A DNA stretch of 44,718 nucleotides from Bacteroidota bacterium (GTDB lineage: Bacteria > Bacteroidota > Bacteroidia > Chitinophagales > Chitinophagaceae), in the NCBI GenBank assembly GCA_018267545.1, contig JAFDYG010000526.1, forward strand, positions 1-44,718, read 5' to 3'. This document shows, piece after piece, positions 14,401 through 23,790 of this stretch (position 1 is the first letter of the stretch; the number at the start of each line of letters is the position of its first letter). The notes beneath the pieces are model-generated. The model saw nothing but the letters and a program-made list of their open reading frames with translations, did no database searches and had not been told where the DNA came from. A program made the position numbers and the translations under genes.

Positions 14401-16188
14401 CTTATAATTGTCACTCTGCGTCTGAATCACATGCCCCCGATCGTCATAGTACGAAGTGGTGCTCAGCCAGCTGCCTTTTGTCAGATCCGAGGGATCCTCC
14501 AAAACACGGACTTTCGCGGTAGTCACCATCCCCGTCGTCTGGACCGTCTGCTGCGTAGCCCCATCCGAAACAGACTCTGGATGAAGGTTAGAACCAGCAT
14601 CCAAAGGAGCAGAAAAAGATGTATTAACGGAAGCATACTGCCTGCCCTGTACCCCGGCATAATCATCATAAAAAGTCATGGTCAGCGCGACCAGACTACT
14701 GCCGGAAGGAATCGGATTGTCCAGCACCTGAACCGTATCGCTAAACACAGCCCCGGTAGTCCCCCCCGGGACTATCTCCCCCGTAAAATCCACCACATCC
14801 GGTGAATCGAAGCCATCGTCCAGCGTAATCCCAACCGTCGCCTTCTTATCTCCATTCTGGAGCCCAACAAGACTCAATTCTGACGGAATCGCAGCCGGCG
14901 AATTCCCGGAAACCGGCAGGCTACTGCCTGTACCAGACCCCGTATTACCATCTACAGACGTCTGCAGTTGATCCCGATTGCCTGTATAGACAATCATGCC
15001 CGTGACATTCGGCCGGTTGAGCCCGTCATAAAGGGAGGTCATCCATTGCCCTTTTAAACGCTCATTTGCATCCTGGGTAAAGACAAGCCGGTCACGCTTA
15101 TCGTAGACCATATACGCCCAGCCTGCGCCGGGAACCTTCTTGGCAATCATCCGCTGACGGCCGTCATATTCATACCGAAAACAGAGCTCATTGATAGTAG
15201 TTGTATCAGCCGAAAGATTCCAGTTATTGCCATATACAATATTGGTCGCTTTAGGAGACAGCACAAACCTCAGCTGGTTTAGCTTGTCGTAAACATAATA
15301 AGTGGAAAGCCAGCCAATATAGCCACTAAAATCACTAGCCACAGATGCTCCGACCTGTACCTTCTTTAAAATAACCAGTCCATCCTTGTCCTTGTATTCC
15401 ACCACGGCATGCCCCTGCTCGTCCTTGGTAACGCCCTTATACAGCTGACCAGCACCATAATACCCGCCAGCCACAGGAACATTGGTGGTGATGTCATTCC
15501 CTGAATAAGTAAGCCCATCGGTAGCAATCGTCCAAATCACTACACTATCCACCGCGCTACTCACCAGGTATTGTATCGAAATCCCATTCCCGCTTCCGGC
15601 CCAGCTATTCCCTGCAGCAAATGTAGAATCCGTTCTATTCAAAGGCGACGATTCATAATGCACCTGGCTATAATAAACCTGTTCCCCTGTATAAGCAGGC
15701 TGCTCAGCGGGATATATATTCTGGTAGAAGCCCTTTTGATCGCCAAAAGGATCCATCTTAAGCGCCCCATCGGATGAATTGGCCGTAGACGAAACATAAG
15801 GCAGATATTTATAAACCTCCCGCCCAAAAGCGTCATAAATAACGGGAGAGACAACATCCACAGGCGAGCTCCCCGGCGTCATCTGACGCTGCACCGTCTG
15901 CAGCGGCCGGCCAAGCCCATCAAAATAGCTCGTCGTCTGCTTGACATCTATATAACCGGCTCCATCAAATACCACCGAATCGGTGATCCTGCCCATAGCA
16001 ACCCGCTCCCGAACGTAGTTGATCACAGGAACCTGACCACCCGATCCGTAGCCGGCCGGCGTAGTAGCAACAGTACGACTTGGAGCCGGTACCTGCGTCA
16101 CCGTAGACGGCTTATTCGAAGGCTGGGCATAACCAATCAAAACCGTCGCCTGTAACAATAAAAATCCAAACAAAGACTTATACCGCAT
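11482..16188 (-). CDS. Secreted RHS-repeat protein with C-terminal toxin domain
   Basis: 1568 residues. Signal peptide (residues 1-21, ending GYAQ), a DUF6443-type N-terminal region (about 55-200; RITDSVVFDGAGYIDVKQ, TSYFDGLGRPLQTVQRQM), many YD/RHS repeats through the middle, and an RHS core around 1240-1335 (YYPFGLTMAGI, QFRDLDPQLGRWWQTDPK, NRYNDPNG). After the core a variable region holds the presumed toxin: a segment near 1450-1530 with KKYGPDGNVQKEYNDGHQG, then NEKDPHVHDYKPDPYNPSGR. The GHxG/HVHD histidines recall type-24-like polymorphic toxins, but this is a weak match. The protein ends with ~30 residues of PPQPPQ-type low complexity and GSGSGG, unusual after a toxin domain. RHS proteins form a shell around the toxin and release it into rivals. 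The gene is fourth of five in a compact operon, 12 bases after the stalk gene and 30 before the immunity gene. Confidence 0.9.
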   Translation of the reverse strand: MRYKSLFGFLLLQATVLIGYAQPSNKPSTVTQVPAPSRTVATTPAGYGSGGQVPVINYVRERVAMGRITDSVVFDGAGYIDVKQTTSYFDGLGRPLQTVQRQMTPGSSPVDVVSPVIYDAFGREVYKYLPYVSSTANSSDGALKMDPFGDQKGFYQNIYPAEQPAYTGEQVYYSQVHYESSPLNRTDSTFAAGNSWAGSGNGISIQYLVSSAVDSVVIWTIATDGLTYSGNDITTNVPVAGGYYGAGQLYKGVTKDEQGHAVVEYKDKDGLVILKKVQVGASVASDFSGYIGWLSTYYVYDKLNQLRFVLSPKATNIVYGNNWNLSADTTTINELCFRYEYDGRQRMIAKKVPGAGWAYMVYDKRDRLVFTQDANERLKGQWMTSLYDGLNRPNVTGMIVYTGNRDQLQTSVDGNTGSGTGSSLPVSGNSPAAIPSELSLVGLQNGDKKATVGITLDDGFDSPDVVDFTGEIVPGGTTGAVFSDTVQVLDNPIPSGSSLVALTMTFYDDYAGVQGRQYASVNTSFSAPLDAGSNLHPESVSDGATQQTVQTTGMVTTAKVRVLEDPSDLTKGSWLSTTSYYDDRGHVIQTQSDNYKGGQDTVSSLYNFTGQVIASFQAHSNPQASGITGVHIKTTSSYDNSNRLMEVYKTINDADSTRRLIVRGDYDQMGQLKKKQLGQVGDGSFLETQDYAYNIRGWLKGINQDYANNENRHGANGRWFGMDLSYDWGFVSGQLNGNISGNKWRSRGDGQQRAYGFGYDPVNRLMFSDFNQLTGGNWDKTAGLDFSNIMGNGNDASTAYDENGNIKAMLQSGWRLGGSHPIDSLAYTYCTNSNKLKNVIDGRNDPTTTMGDFRTSSISPYNLGKTASAVDYFYDANGNMTRDLNKDIGSQTADGVIYNHLNLPWQVNVRSASGTKGAIIYIYDAAGNKLKKTTMDSAGNLQTVTIYIAGFQYQGKQSLASGNAPADTLQFFGHEEGRVRVKSDTVGGQQLVSFKYDYFLKDHLGNTRMVLTDEQKSDLYPAATMETASSTTEEIYYTGLENTRTALPSDYPMDTTTNPNVYVARLNGGSAGPKVGPGIVLKVMAGDQFSVRASSWYRSNGASPGTPANPLSDLVTGLISGIGALPGGGHPSPAILQANQVPLSSNFTQFLQDTGSAIVQGKPHAFLNWVLFDNQFNYVAASSGFEQVGADQELKKHILTNLPVTESGYLYIYTSNETPNVDVFFDNLQVTRTRGPLLEENHYYPFGLTMAGISDKALEVQNKENKFRFNKGSELQNKEFSDGTGLEIYGTQFRDLDPQLGRWWQTDPKIDQGYEDVSPYSSMNNAPNRYNDPNGDEGEEASGCCELLRKVAISAGGVINGALNATTMGLWPVAPVGTENYTQDDLDLYYSSVKLGQLATIPMSTIPLNPVPRLVPAGGEPINPTPTTPQPNIPSERSNSNSNDGNSSSGARRKNRIPDKGEPNTTTTNPSGTTTKKYGPDGNVQKEYNDGHQGTNVPTNEKDPHVHDYKPDPYNPSGRGKRMPGRPPKKGELPKDFNRPTPQPPQPPQQPQPPQPPSPPPPGSGSGG

Positions 16189-16200
16189 GGTCAGTACTAT

Positions 16201-17613
16201 TTATTTTTTCTTGATCAGCCTTTTCAGTTCATCGATCTCCCTCTGCTGTTGCAGCAGACGGTCATTCTGCTCTTTTAGTTTCTTATTCTCCTCGATCAAA
16301 TAAAGCGTCAGCTGTTCCACCTTCTCCAGCAGCGCCTTCTGATGGTCCCCCATGTCGAAACCATTCTGTCCCACCTCGCTCTCCGATACAATACCCGGCA
16401 GATGCTTGTGCTCGGCAATATACCGCTCCAATTCCCGCAAATCAGGCAGCTTATACCCCTTCTTAAAGACATAGTCCGGCCAGGTGCCTGCCGTCTTGAT
16501 TCGGACCTTTGTGAAAATAGCCGTGCCGTTCACTGCCAGCTTATAGCCGTAGGTATCTTTCGTACCAATGCCCACCGAACCATCCTTCAGAATACTCATT
16601 CGTTCCACATTATTCGTCCGGAACGCCAGCCGGTTCGTATCGACCGTGCCGAGGAAATTACTATCCGCATTGGCGCTGATATTACCGCTCATCGACCAGA
16701 ACCCATCCAAAGGTTCGATTCCGACGCTGATGCTTGCCGTGCTCGTAAAGCCTACGTAGTCGGTAGCCTTGGCCGTAATCGTATAATGCCCTGCATCTGG
16801 ATTGACCCAGGTAAAAGTATAAGGAGCTGAAAGAGATTCTCCGATTTTGTTACCATCGGCAAAAAACTCAACCTTGGTTACCACTCCATTCTGTTCAGTA
16901 GCGGTTGCTTTTATAACAACATTACCGCCTTCGGCCAGAATGTCTCCATTTTGAGGAGATGTAATAACCACTACAGGAGGATAGTGCGTCAGTGACTCCG
17001 TAATAATTTGCACGCCGCTGATACCCGCCGCCTGGGCAAAGCCCGCCGTGTTAACATAGACATAGATGTTTCCGTTCGCATCCGGGGCAATAGGGTTGAA
17101 TGTTGCCCCATCGGCTGTATTATTCGTACAATTCACATCGATGTAGCCGGAAACCGTTTGCCCTGCTATTGTGTATCTCGTCGGACTCTGACTAATCGCG
17201 CTAGTCGAACTGCCTGTCATTCGTAAGGTGTAGGTATGACTTTGGTCTAATCCGCTGATCTTTATTTGGGGAATCGCGGCATTGTATCCTGCCAGATTGG
17301 CGTCGTATTGAAACCATTCGTTTGACATGACCCCTGCAGGAAAAAAGGTGCCATTATTGGGCGCTTCGCCGTCAGCCGCGCTTTGATTAAAAAAGGATGC
17401 CCAGTTGGACGTACCGATGGAGCTCAGCGTGATTCCAGTGGTAGGATCTGTGGCTGAACGAGTCCCTGTTGCAGGGTCACCAACCACATTAATCCACCCG
17501 GACACAGGCTGAGCCGCCTTCGAGAAGTTAAAGCTGACAGTGCTCTGAGCCTGCAGCCCCCCCGCCAAAATCATCAACAAAACTACTATTCCCAAAATCT
17601 GTTTCATATTCAT
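16201..17613 (-). CDS. Exported Ig-like/stalk protein with C-terminal coiled coil
   Basis: 470 residues starting MNMKQILGIVVLLMILAGG with a signal peptide ending near LQAQ; an upstream in-frame ATG at 17670 would overlap the previous gene and spoil the signal peptide. Residues ~25-215 form a beta-rich domain. An Ig-like domain follows at ~215-305 (VVITSPQNGDILAEGGNVVI, KVEFFADGNKIGESLSAPYT). The C-terminal third is the common Bacteroidota surface module seen in tail-fibre-like proteins (ILKDGSVGIGTKDTYGYKLA, WPDYVFKKGYKLPDLRELER, HKHLPGIVSESEV), ending in a long coiled coil (EENKKLKEQNDRLLQQQ). It sits between two YD-repeat genes in the same operon, so a scaffold or display function for them is likely but unproven. 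Confidence 0.8.
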   Translation of the reverse strand: MNMKQILGIVVLLMILAGGLQAQSTVSFNFSKAAQPVSGWINVVGDPATGTRSATDPTTGITLSSIGTSNWASFFNQSAADGEAPNNGTFFPAGVMSNEWFQYDANLAGYNAAIPQIKISGLDQSHTYTLRMTGSSTSAISQSPTRYTIAGQTVSGYIDVNCTNNTADGATFNPIAPDANGNIYVYVNTAGFAQAAGISGVQIITESLTHYPPVVVITSPQNGDILAEGGNVVIKATATEQNGVVTKVEFFADGNKIGESLSAPYTFTWVNPDAGHYTITAKATDYVGFTSTASISVGIEPLDGFWSMSGNISANADSNFLGTVDTNRLAFRTNNVERMSILKDGSVGIGTKDTYGYKLAVNGTAIFTKVRIKTAGTWPDYVFKKGYKLPDLRELERYIAEHKHLPGIVSESEVGQNGFDMGDHQKALLEKVEQLTLYLIEENKKLKEQNDRLLQQQREIDELKRLIKKK

Positions 17614-17636
17614 GATATTTATAGCCAAAAATTTAT

Positions 17637-20600
17637 TTATTGCAATACGTCGTCGATAGTGATCCGCCATCCCTTAGAGCGTAGAAATTCTACAGCTGCA
17701 TTACTCCCTGATGTCCGGTTAGTACCTCCAGGATATAAAACAATACTACCGTTTGTTATATACTGCCCAGCCCCGGCGGCAATCTGGTTAATAACATTAT
17801 TGATCGTCGTTGGAGGTATAGCGTTCATATGATAGCCGGAGGAAGGAGTATTGGAATGCTCGTCGTTACCCGAAATCAACATAAAGGTCCTGAGATGACT
17901 CAGCGAAGACAGATCTTCCCTATCCCAGTGCTCATCCGATATCGACACCTCCTGCAACTGGGTAAAATAAGTATTCCAGTCACTCTTGAGACGGCTCAGC
18001 TTAAAGGTCGTATCCCGGCAGCCCGAGCCAAAATATGCTGCCTGCGTTGTGTTTATCGCAAGAAGTCCCCGGTTATTGCTCATAAAGTCCTGCGCATACC
18101 CGACGTTCAGGCAAGGAGTAACCAGATCCCCGGTTCTTAATGCAAACGATTTTATCGTGCTGATGCTATTCCAATTACTGATGCCCGCCACGCTAAGCGC
18201 CGTAGCATTCTGCTCGCAGGTGCCGCCGATACTTCCTGCGCTCTGAGGAATATTTCCCCGGAAATTTCGCAGCTTTGTCATGCTCTCCGCCGGGCTCCGG
18301 GCATTATCAAAGTAGATCGCCTCGCTCTGATCATTGTGATAAAAAGTGAGCGTCTTAACGCTCGTATCCGGATAGGAGTGGATAAACCACCAAATCTGAT
18401 CGAACGGGTCAAAAAATCCATCCCTGATCGTATTCGGAGGCAGCACAGCAGGCGTATCAACCGCCGTCCTGGGTAACTGCATACCCGTGCCATCTCCAAA
18501 ATCAACGTATACCCCGTTATCGAACCTCACACCGTCAAATTTGTTCCAGGCCAGGTCATATTGATAATACCGGCACCCATAGACACCGGACGGCAGCACC
18601 TTTCCGCTATTAAGAGTAATATTAAAATGGAGATTATCTGCTCCCGTCGCCAATGCTCCCAAAGCAACATCCGCCGTATCGCTATTCCAGAGGCTGACAT
18701 ACCCGCTTGCATCAGTCGCATTGCCCAACAGCTTACCATGCACATTAAATACTCCCACTGGATATCCCGGCGTATTATTACCGGCGAAAGTTTGCATCGC
18801 TATCCCGTAACAATTGGGACCACAACTCCCCTGAAGCGCATACTGATACTCATACGTCTTGAGAATATTATTATCCTGGTCCCGAATCCGCTTAAGACGC
18901 GCCAGCCCGTCATATTCATAATAAGTAGTCCGGCTCGCAGGGTCCGTCTGGCTGATCATACCCGCCAGCGGCTCATAGGTATAAGTGGTCATCTGTGCAT
19001 AAACCGGGTAAAGACGAAGCTCGTCGATAACACCGCTCCCGCTAAGAGAAACCGTCGTCGTCCCCGTTACCTTGTGAACGAACAAAGTCCAGCTATTGCC
19101 CCCCAGCAAAACCGTCTTACCCTTCTGAGGATAGCCGGACATCGTCCCGGAAATACTAAAAGGGCCGCTGTTTTGTGTCCAATAGGAAACAAAGTAAACA
19201 ATTGAAGACGTCAACCCTGACTTTGACACATCGCTATTCAGCGAATAAGAACGCTTCCCTGTCGCACCTCCTCCGACAAAAATATTTCCCGTAACAACCC
19301 AGTTCCCCGTCTCCGAAGTTTCAAACGATGTATATGCCACATTTGCGCTATCCGCATTGGTCACCTTAGCAATCGGATAATTCCCCAGGTATCCCCATAA
19401 ATACGTAGAATTCAAATCATCAACCTTTTGCTGCTGTACCAAATTTCCAAAAACATCATACTTCTTGTCCAGCACCTTAGGGACATACAAATTGCTCCTC
19501 GACAATACCCCATCCGAAACACTCAAAGGACTAAAGGACAGAGATGGCTTTGCCAGCTCAGTCGACCATACCGTATCCGGCAGGAAATTGTCGCTCCTGT
19601 ATGAAGTAAGAACCGAATTTTCCGTCCCAATCAAAGTACCATTCGACGATTTCCGTTGAATATAGCGTTCCAGCACCGGCGTAACCATATTGGCATTTTG
19701 AAGCGCGACAATCCCCGTAGAATAAGCATCCGTCCCCGTTAACCCCACGTAATCCAACGGATAGCTCCTGTGATCGATAATGGTATCTCCGTTACTTTGA
19801 GTAGTCGAGACCGATATCGGCTGAAAGTGCACATCACTATAGGCATAAAACGTCGATTTTGTAAGCCCCGCTGAAAGATTGTTTTGGTCATATTCCGTTG
19901 ACGAATCGTAGGCAAGCGGCACCCAGCCAGCTTCCGTACCGAACTGCGCCACAGAATAATCGTTCACAGTAGTACCGCCAATACCACTTGCTTCATAGAA
20001 AGTGTTACGGCCAATCTGAAGACTTTGATAGATATCCGTAGTTATATATATAAAATTGCTGACCTGTTCTTGAATCAGCTCGTAGCCTCCAGTACTATTA
20101 TTCTTCCTATAGCTTTGCCGACGCAACGTTTGCCCGCGCTTCCAATCCCGGGATGTCGCCGGAGCGTATGGAAAAGCGAGACCGATTACATCATTAAAAT
20201 GATCAGGCGCCTGGAATTCAAATACATTTTTCCCATTCTCTCCATTATCGCCCAAAAACTCGGTTACATACTTATAGCCAACATAAGAGCTTTGTGTGGA
20301 CACCATTGGATAATTGGAAGAGGAGCTAAATGTCAGAAAGGAACAAGCTGACACCCCACTCCCACCTGGGCCACTTTCCCATATCAGTATTTCGCCATTA
20401 TACTTAGGCGTGCTAAGTAAAAAACCACTGGAATAATTAACAGAATCCGGAAACAGATATTGATAAACCTTAACATTTGTCGGCTGATTGTCTGTAGCAT
20501 AATCAACCATCCGATGAATCCTCAGTCCTCCAACTGTGATTTTATGGTTTAAGCTGTCAATACCAGCTTGTTCTTCAGGCCATGACACGGAGAATATAAA

Positions 20601-22331
20601 TTGATCCAGAAGTGTTTGATCATCGACGCTTCTTAAATTTACATGAATGGTGTATGTGCCGGCTGGAAGAAAATTATTACTGGAATTGGTATAAATTGGA
20701 CCGACATTCACAGGTCCGGAGATACTTACAATCGGACAGCCTATAGTGGCCCCCGTGGAGCAAGCGCCCCCTCCGTTGAAGATGGACAGCTGGGCGGCGA
20801 CGCCACTGGACGCAGAAACGACAAAAGTAGTATCCAGGGTCCTCCTGCCATTCATGTCATTAACGATTATAGATTTATTTACCTGTGAAATCGTCTGAAT
20901 GTGCTGCGCCAGCCAATTGCTGACTTCATTATTCTCGAACTCGAATTCCGTTCTTCCCCCCGTTGGATAGGTAATGGATTGGAGCATCCCAGCCTGGGTA
21001 TTGGTAACATTTGGAGCCCGATCCGCCCCTTGAAGAATTCTATATGTCGCCCCCTCAGATACATATTGGGTTGGAACAAAATTGGTTGAATTATTTGCGC
21101 CGTTATAATACCCCCAATGGTCCTGACTGTAAGATAGCCGGGAGGGTAGTTTAAGCGGATTATATTTCAAAAGGAATTTCCCAACGTTACCACCCAATCG
21201 GTCAGTAAATTGTACACTATCCAAAAATAATCGGTTATTCTCCGGAGCAGTCGTATCGCACGGGTTGGAGCTCTGCGAAATGTAACTATGATATAATGTA
21301 TAAATTTTATCAAATGAACTGTCTGTATTGCGTATCTCGATTGACGACAAGGCATAATCTGTAGGCAAATCACATCTTTTGTTGGCATCCCGGTTAAAAA
21401 AGATATTTCCATTTTTGAATTGAATCTGTTGAAGTCGCCAGCCGTTGATCGTATTGGACACATACCTGGAATCAGAATTTTTCCCGGGACACAAATTTTC
21501 GTTTAAATATTTGGTCTGGGAGATGGCAGAATTGTTTTTTGTAATAGCAATCTCATATACAAACACAATCGAATCCATCCCTATGGCATCCACAATCTTT
21601 GACAAATACCAGCTTGTCACAGAAGTCGGCGACGGATTAGGGGAAAGTCCGCCATTTGAAATGGGAATCGCTCTATTAGTCTCCTTTTTAGTAAAATAAT
21701 ACCGTATACCTTTAAGGTCCGTTACCTTCCAGCAGTTTGCTTGTCCATCGAATGTACCGAGCTCTATTTTAAGCCTCGACATAGGGATAGGTCTGACCAC
21801 GCCTGTCGAATCAAGTATGAACTTACCGGATTCCCCTCCGAAATTGAAAAAAAACAAGTCCTGTTGTGCGTCGGCAACTCCATTTTCAACGTCCTGGAAA
21901 TATTGAAATTTCTCATTATCATCCATCACCCCTGCCAGATACCTGTTGATTTTATTGTAAGAGGTCAAATATCCCCCGTCCTCCTCATCAGCCACACCTC
22001 TTATCTGACGGCTTATCACGCCGCCTGCATTCAGACTCCAACCCGTTCCAACCCAGGATGCAATCTCTTCCACTTTTATACCACCCGCGTGATAGCTAAG
22101 ATTTACAGGCAATTGAAGCGGCCCCGATTGAATCGTATAGATCGGTATACCAACACTGGGTATACCCGTATAATACCCCACTGGAGTCTCCCCGTATTTA
22201 CCAAGAGAAGCAGCATTAGGTGAAACAGGGATATCGATTCCAATCTTTGGAACAGCGTTAGTAGTCTGGCTTTGTAAACGACATGTCAAACAAAGCACCA
22301 GAACAGAAACCATCAAACCAATCTTGTACAT
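17637..22331 (-). CDS. Secreted YD/RHS-repeat protein with LRR-like C-terminus
   Basis: 1564 residues with signal peptide (residues 1-21). The start of the mature part (PVSPNAASLGKYGETPVGYY, LPVNLSYHAGGIKVEEIASW, GWSLNAGGVISRQIRG) is the typical N-terminus of large Bacteroidota RHS-like proteins. YD repeats occur in the last half (YYEYDGLARLKRIRDQDNN). It has no canonical RHS core with PxxxxDPxG and no toxin. Instead the last ~230 residues contain leucine-rich-like motifs (MTKLRNFRGNIP, FTQLQEVSISDEHW, SSLSHLRTFMLISGND) and end GWRITIDDVLQ, as LRR-like proteins of this phylum often do. It follows the barrel gene by 19 bases. It may supply a second shell or a binding surface for the toxin-bearing RHS protein downstream. 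Confidence 0.85.
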   Translation of the reverse strand: MYKIGLMVSVLVLCLTCRLQSQTTNAVPKIGIDIPVSPNAASLGKYGETPVGYYTGIPSVGIPIYTIQSGPLQLPVNLSYHAGGIKVEEIASWVGTGWSLNAGGVISRQIRGVADEEDGGYLTSYNKINRYLAGVMDDNEKFQYFQDVENGVADAQQDLFFFNFGGESGKFILDSTGVVRPIPMSRLKIELGTFDGQANCWKVTDLKGIRYYFTKKETNRAIPISNGGLSPNPSPTSVTSWYLSKIVDAIGMDSIVFVYEIAITKNNSAISQTKYLNENLCPGKNSDSRYVSNTINGWRLQQIQFKNGNIFFNRDANKRCDLPTDYALSSIEIRNTDSSFDKIYTLYHSYISQSSNPCDTTAPENNRLFLDSVQFTDRLGGNVGKFLLKYNPLKLPSRLSYSQDHWGYYNGANNSTNFVPTQYVSEGATYRILQGADRAPNVTNTQAGMLQSITYPTGGRTEFEFENNEVSNWLAQHIQTISQVNKSIIVNDMNGRRTLDTTFVVSASSGVAAQLSIFNGGGACSTGATIGCPIVSISGPVNVGPIYTNSSNNFLPAGTYTIHVNLRSVDDQTLLDQFIFSVSWPEEQAGIDSLNHKITVGGLRIHRMVDYATDNQPTNVKVYQYLFPDSVNYSSGFLLSTPKYNGEILIWESGPGGSGVSACSFLTFSSSSNYPMVSTQSSYVGYKYVTEFLGDNGENGKNVFEFQAPDHFNDVIGLAFPYAPATSRDWKRGQTLRRQSYRKNNSTGGYELIQEQVSNFIYITTDIYQSLQIGRNTFYEASGIGGTTVNDYSVAQFGTEAGWVPLAYDSSTEYDQNNLSAGLTKSTFYAYSDVHFQPISVSTTQSNGDTIIDHRSYPLDYVGLTGTDAYSTGIVALQNANMVTPVLERYIQRKSSNGTLIGTENSVLTSYRSDNFLPDTVWSTELAKPSLSFSPLSVSDGVLSRSNLYVPKVLDKKYDVFGNLVQQQKVDDLNSTYLWGYLGNYPIAKVTNADSANVAYTSFETSETGNWVVTGNIFVGGGATGKRSYSLNSDVSKSGLTSSIVYFVSYWTQNSGPFSISGTMSGYPQKGKTVLLGGNSWTLFVHKVTGTTTVSLSGSGVIDELRLYPVYAQMTTYTYEPLAGMISQTDPASRTTYYEYDGLARLKRIRDQDNNILKTYEYQYALQGSCGPNCYGIAMQTFAGNNTPGYPVGVFNVHGKLLGNATDASGYVSLWNSDTADVALGALATGADNLHFNITLNSGKVLPSGVYGCRYYQYDLAWNKFDGVRFDNGVYVDFGDGTGMQLPRTAVDTPAVLPPNTIRDGFFDPFDQIWWFIHSYPDTSVKTLTFYHNDQSEAIYFDNARSPAESMTKLRNFRGNIPQSAGSIGGTCEQNATALSVAGISNWNSISTIKSFALRTGDLVTPCLNVGYAQDFMSNNRGLLAINTTQAAYFGSGCRDTTFKLSRLKSDWNTYFTQLQEVSISDEHWDREDLSSLSHLRTFMLISGNDEHSNTPSSGYHMNAIPPTTINNVINQIAAGAGQYITNGSIVLYPGGTNRTSGSNAAVEFLRSKGWRITIDDVLQ

Positions 22332-22350
22332 AGCTATATTGATAATTATC

Positions 22351-23790
22351 TTAAAAGTTATACCCTATCCTAAACACCAGCGCCTGCGTCCTCGGCGCCT
22401 GCGAATAGCTGAAAAAATCCCATAACAGCTGCATCTTCGTCTTCTTCAACACCCTTCCCCTCATCGACACGGTCTTGCTCACCCCTATCAGCCCACTCTT
22501 TGTCCATCGCTCCAGCTGCTGCAATTGCTGAAACGAAGAAAACGGAGTCGCATAATTATATTCAAACCCACCCGTAGCCGAGAAGCTCCCTTTCAGCTTA
22601 ACCTCCAGAAAAGACCTTAACCCCACCCCCTGACTTGAAAAAGCAATATGATTAAACCCGCTCCCCCAGCCCACCTTATAGCTCGCCCCAACCCCAATGA
22701 CATTCCCCCTCCCCAGCTTATACCCCAGCGACAACCCCAAATCCGTCGTCACCGGAAAATAATAGCTCCCACGCGTCGTCTGGAAATTGGCCCCATACTC
22801 GAGCCGTCTGAAAAAAGTCTTTGTCTTCTGCTCATTCGGCCGGAACGAAGGAATATCCGCATCCCCATTCCCCCCTCCCAGCTGCTCCAGCTTCCCCTTA
22901 TAGCTATCCAGCTGAGCCTTCCCCTCTCCCAGCTGCGACTGCAGCGACTCCATCCCCCCGCTCCCCGCCGAAGTAACCTGCTGCTGCACCTGCTGCGAGA
23001 TCTGATCTCTCGTCTGCAAACCTGCCAGCGCCCGAGCAGCACCACCGCCGCCAGGAACCCCAAACAGCCCCGCCAGCTGCGAATGACTCTTCATAAAAGC
23101 CTGAAACGCCGGCAGCTGATTCAGCTGAGCCAGCGCCTTACGCTCCAATTTATCCGGGTCATTAAAAAGATTCTTGTATTCCTGCAGCTGCTGCGAATAG
23201 TAATAAGCATCCTGCTTCATCCCCGTATACGCCTTCCCCAAAATAGCCTCCGCATTGGCGTGCTGAGCAATGTATTGCCCCACCTGCTGCCGCCGCTCCT
23301 GGATATAATTCTTCACCTCCCCCGCATCCGCCATCTTACCCTGCAGCTGCTGCATCGCCCGCCCATCCTTCTTCAAAAAAGCCAGCATCCCCTGTACAGA
23401 ATCCACATAAGCCTGATAAGGCCCGCTCACCCGCAAACGCACATTCCCCGTATCCGTCTTTATCTTCTGCAGCAATGCCGCACACCTCTCCTCCGACCCG
23501 GCAAATAAACGCTGAGCCCCGGCCGAATCGACCTTCGACAAACGCGCCTTCAACCGCGCCTCCCTTTTCGCCATCCTCTCCAGATACTTCTCCGTCTGCC
23601 GCGTCAGCTGCGCATCCAGCCGCGCGGTCCGCTGCTGAACGTGCTCGAACACCCGCGAAGGAAAACTCAAAACCTTGTTCGCACCATTCGCCGCACCGGC
23701 AACCGAACCCGAGTCGATCGACTGCGCCGAACACACCATACCCGCAAGGCATAGCAATGCCACCAGACATAAAGTCAGTTTCTTGTACAT
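22351..23790 (-). CDS. Outer-membrane barrel protein with periplasmic coiled coil, first gene of the RHS operon
   Basis: 479 residues. Signal peptide (to about residue 22), then ~200 residues of charged helix with coiled-coil character (TARLDAQLTRQTEKYLERMA, KREARLKARLSKVDS), a Gly-rich hinge (GVPGGGGAARALAG), and from ~325 a region of alternating beta strands ending in RIGYNF, with the C-terminal Phe typical of outer-membrane barrels. I do not recognise a named family, though similar proteins beside RHS genes in this phylum are familiar. It probably anchors or exports the YD-repeat proteins encoded behind it. Long Arg/Gln-rich frames on the other strand are shadows. Confidence 0.75.
   Translation of the reverse strand: MYKKLTLCLVALLCLAGMVCSAQSIDSGSVAGAANGANKVLSFPSRVFEHVQQRTARLDAQLTRQTEKYLERMAKREARLKARLSKVDSAGAQRLFAGSEERCAALLQKIKTDTGNVRLRVSGPYQAYVDSVQGMLAFLKKDGRAMQQLQGKMADAGEVKNYIQERRQQVGQYIAQHANAEAILGKAYTGMKQDAYYYSQQLQEYKNLFNDPDKLERKALAQLNQLPAFQAFMKSHSQLAGLFGVPGGGGAARALAGLQTRDQISQQVQQQVTSAGSGGMESLQSQLGEGKAQLDSYKGKLEQLGGGNGDADIPSFRPNEQKTKTFFRRLEYGANFQTTRGSYYFPVTTDLGLSLGYKLGRGNVIGVGASYKVGWGSGFNHIAFSSQGVGLRSFLEVKLKGSFSATGGFEYNYATPFSSFQQLQQLERWTKSGLIGVSKTVSMRGRVLKKTKMQLLWDFFSYSQAPRTQALVFRIGYNF

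Noticed and set aside
22648-23508. 286-residue plus-strand frame opposite the barrel protein
   Set aside because: Arg/Pro/Leu-rich antisense shadow; the minus strand has signal peptide, coiled coil and a barrel with terminal Phe.
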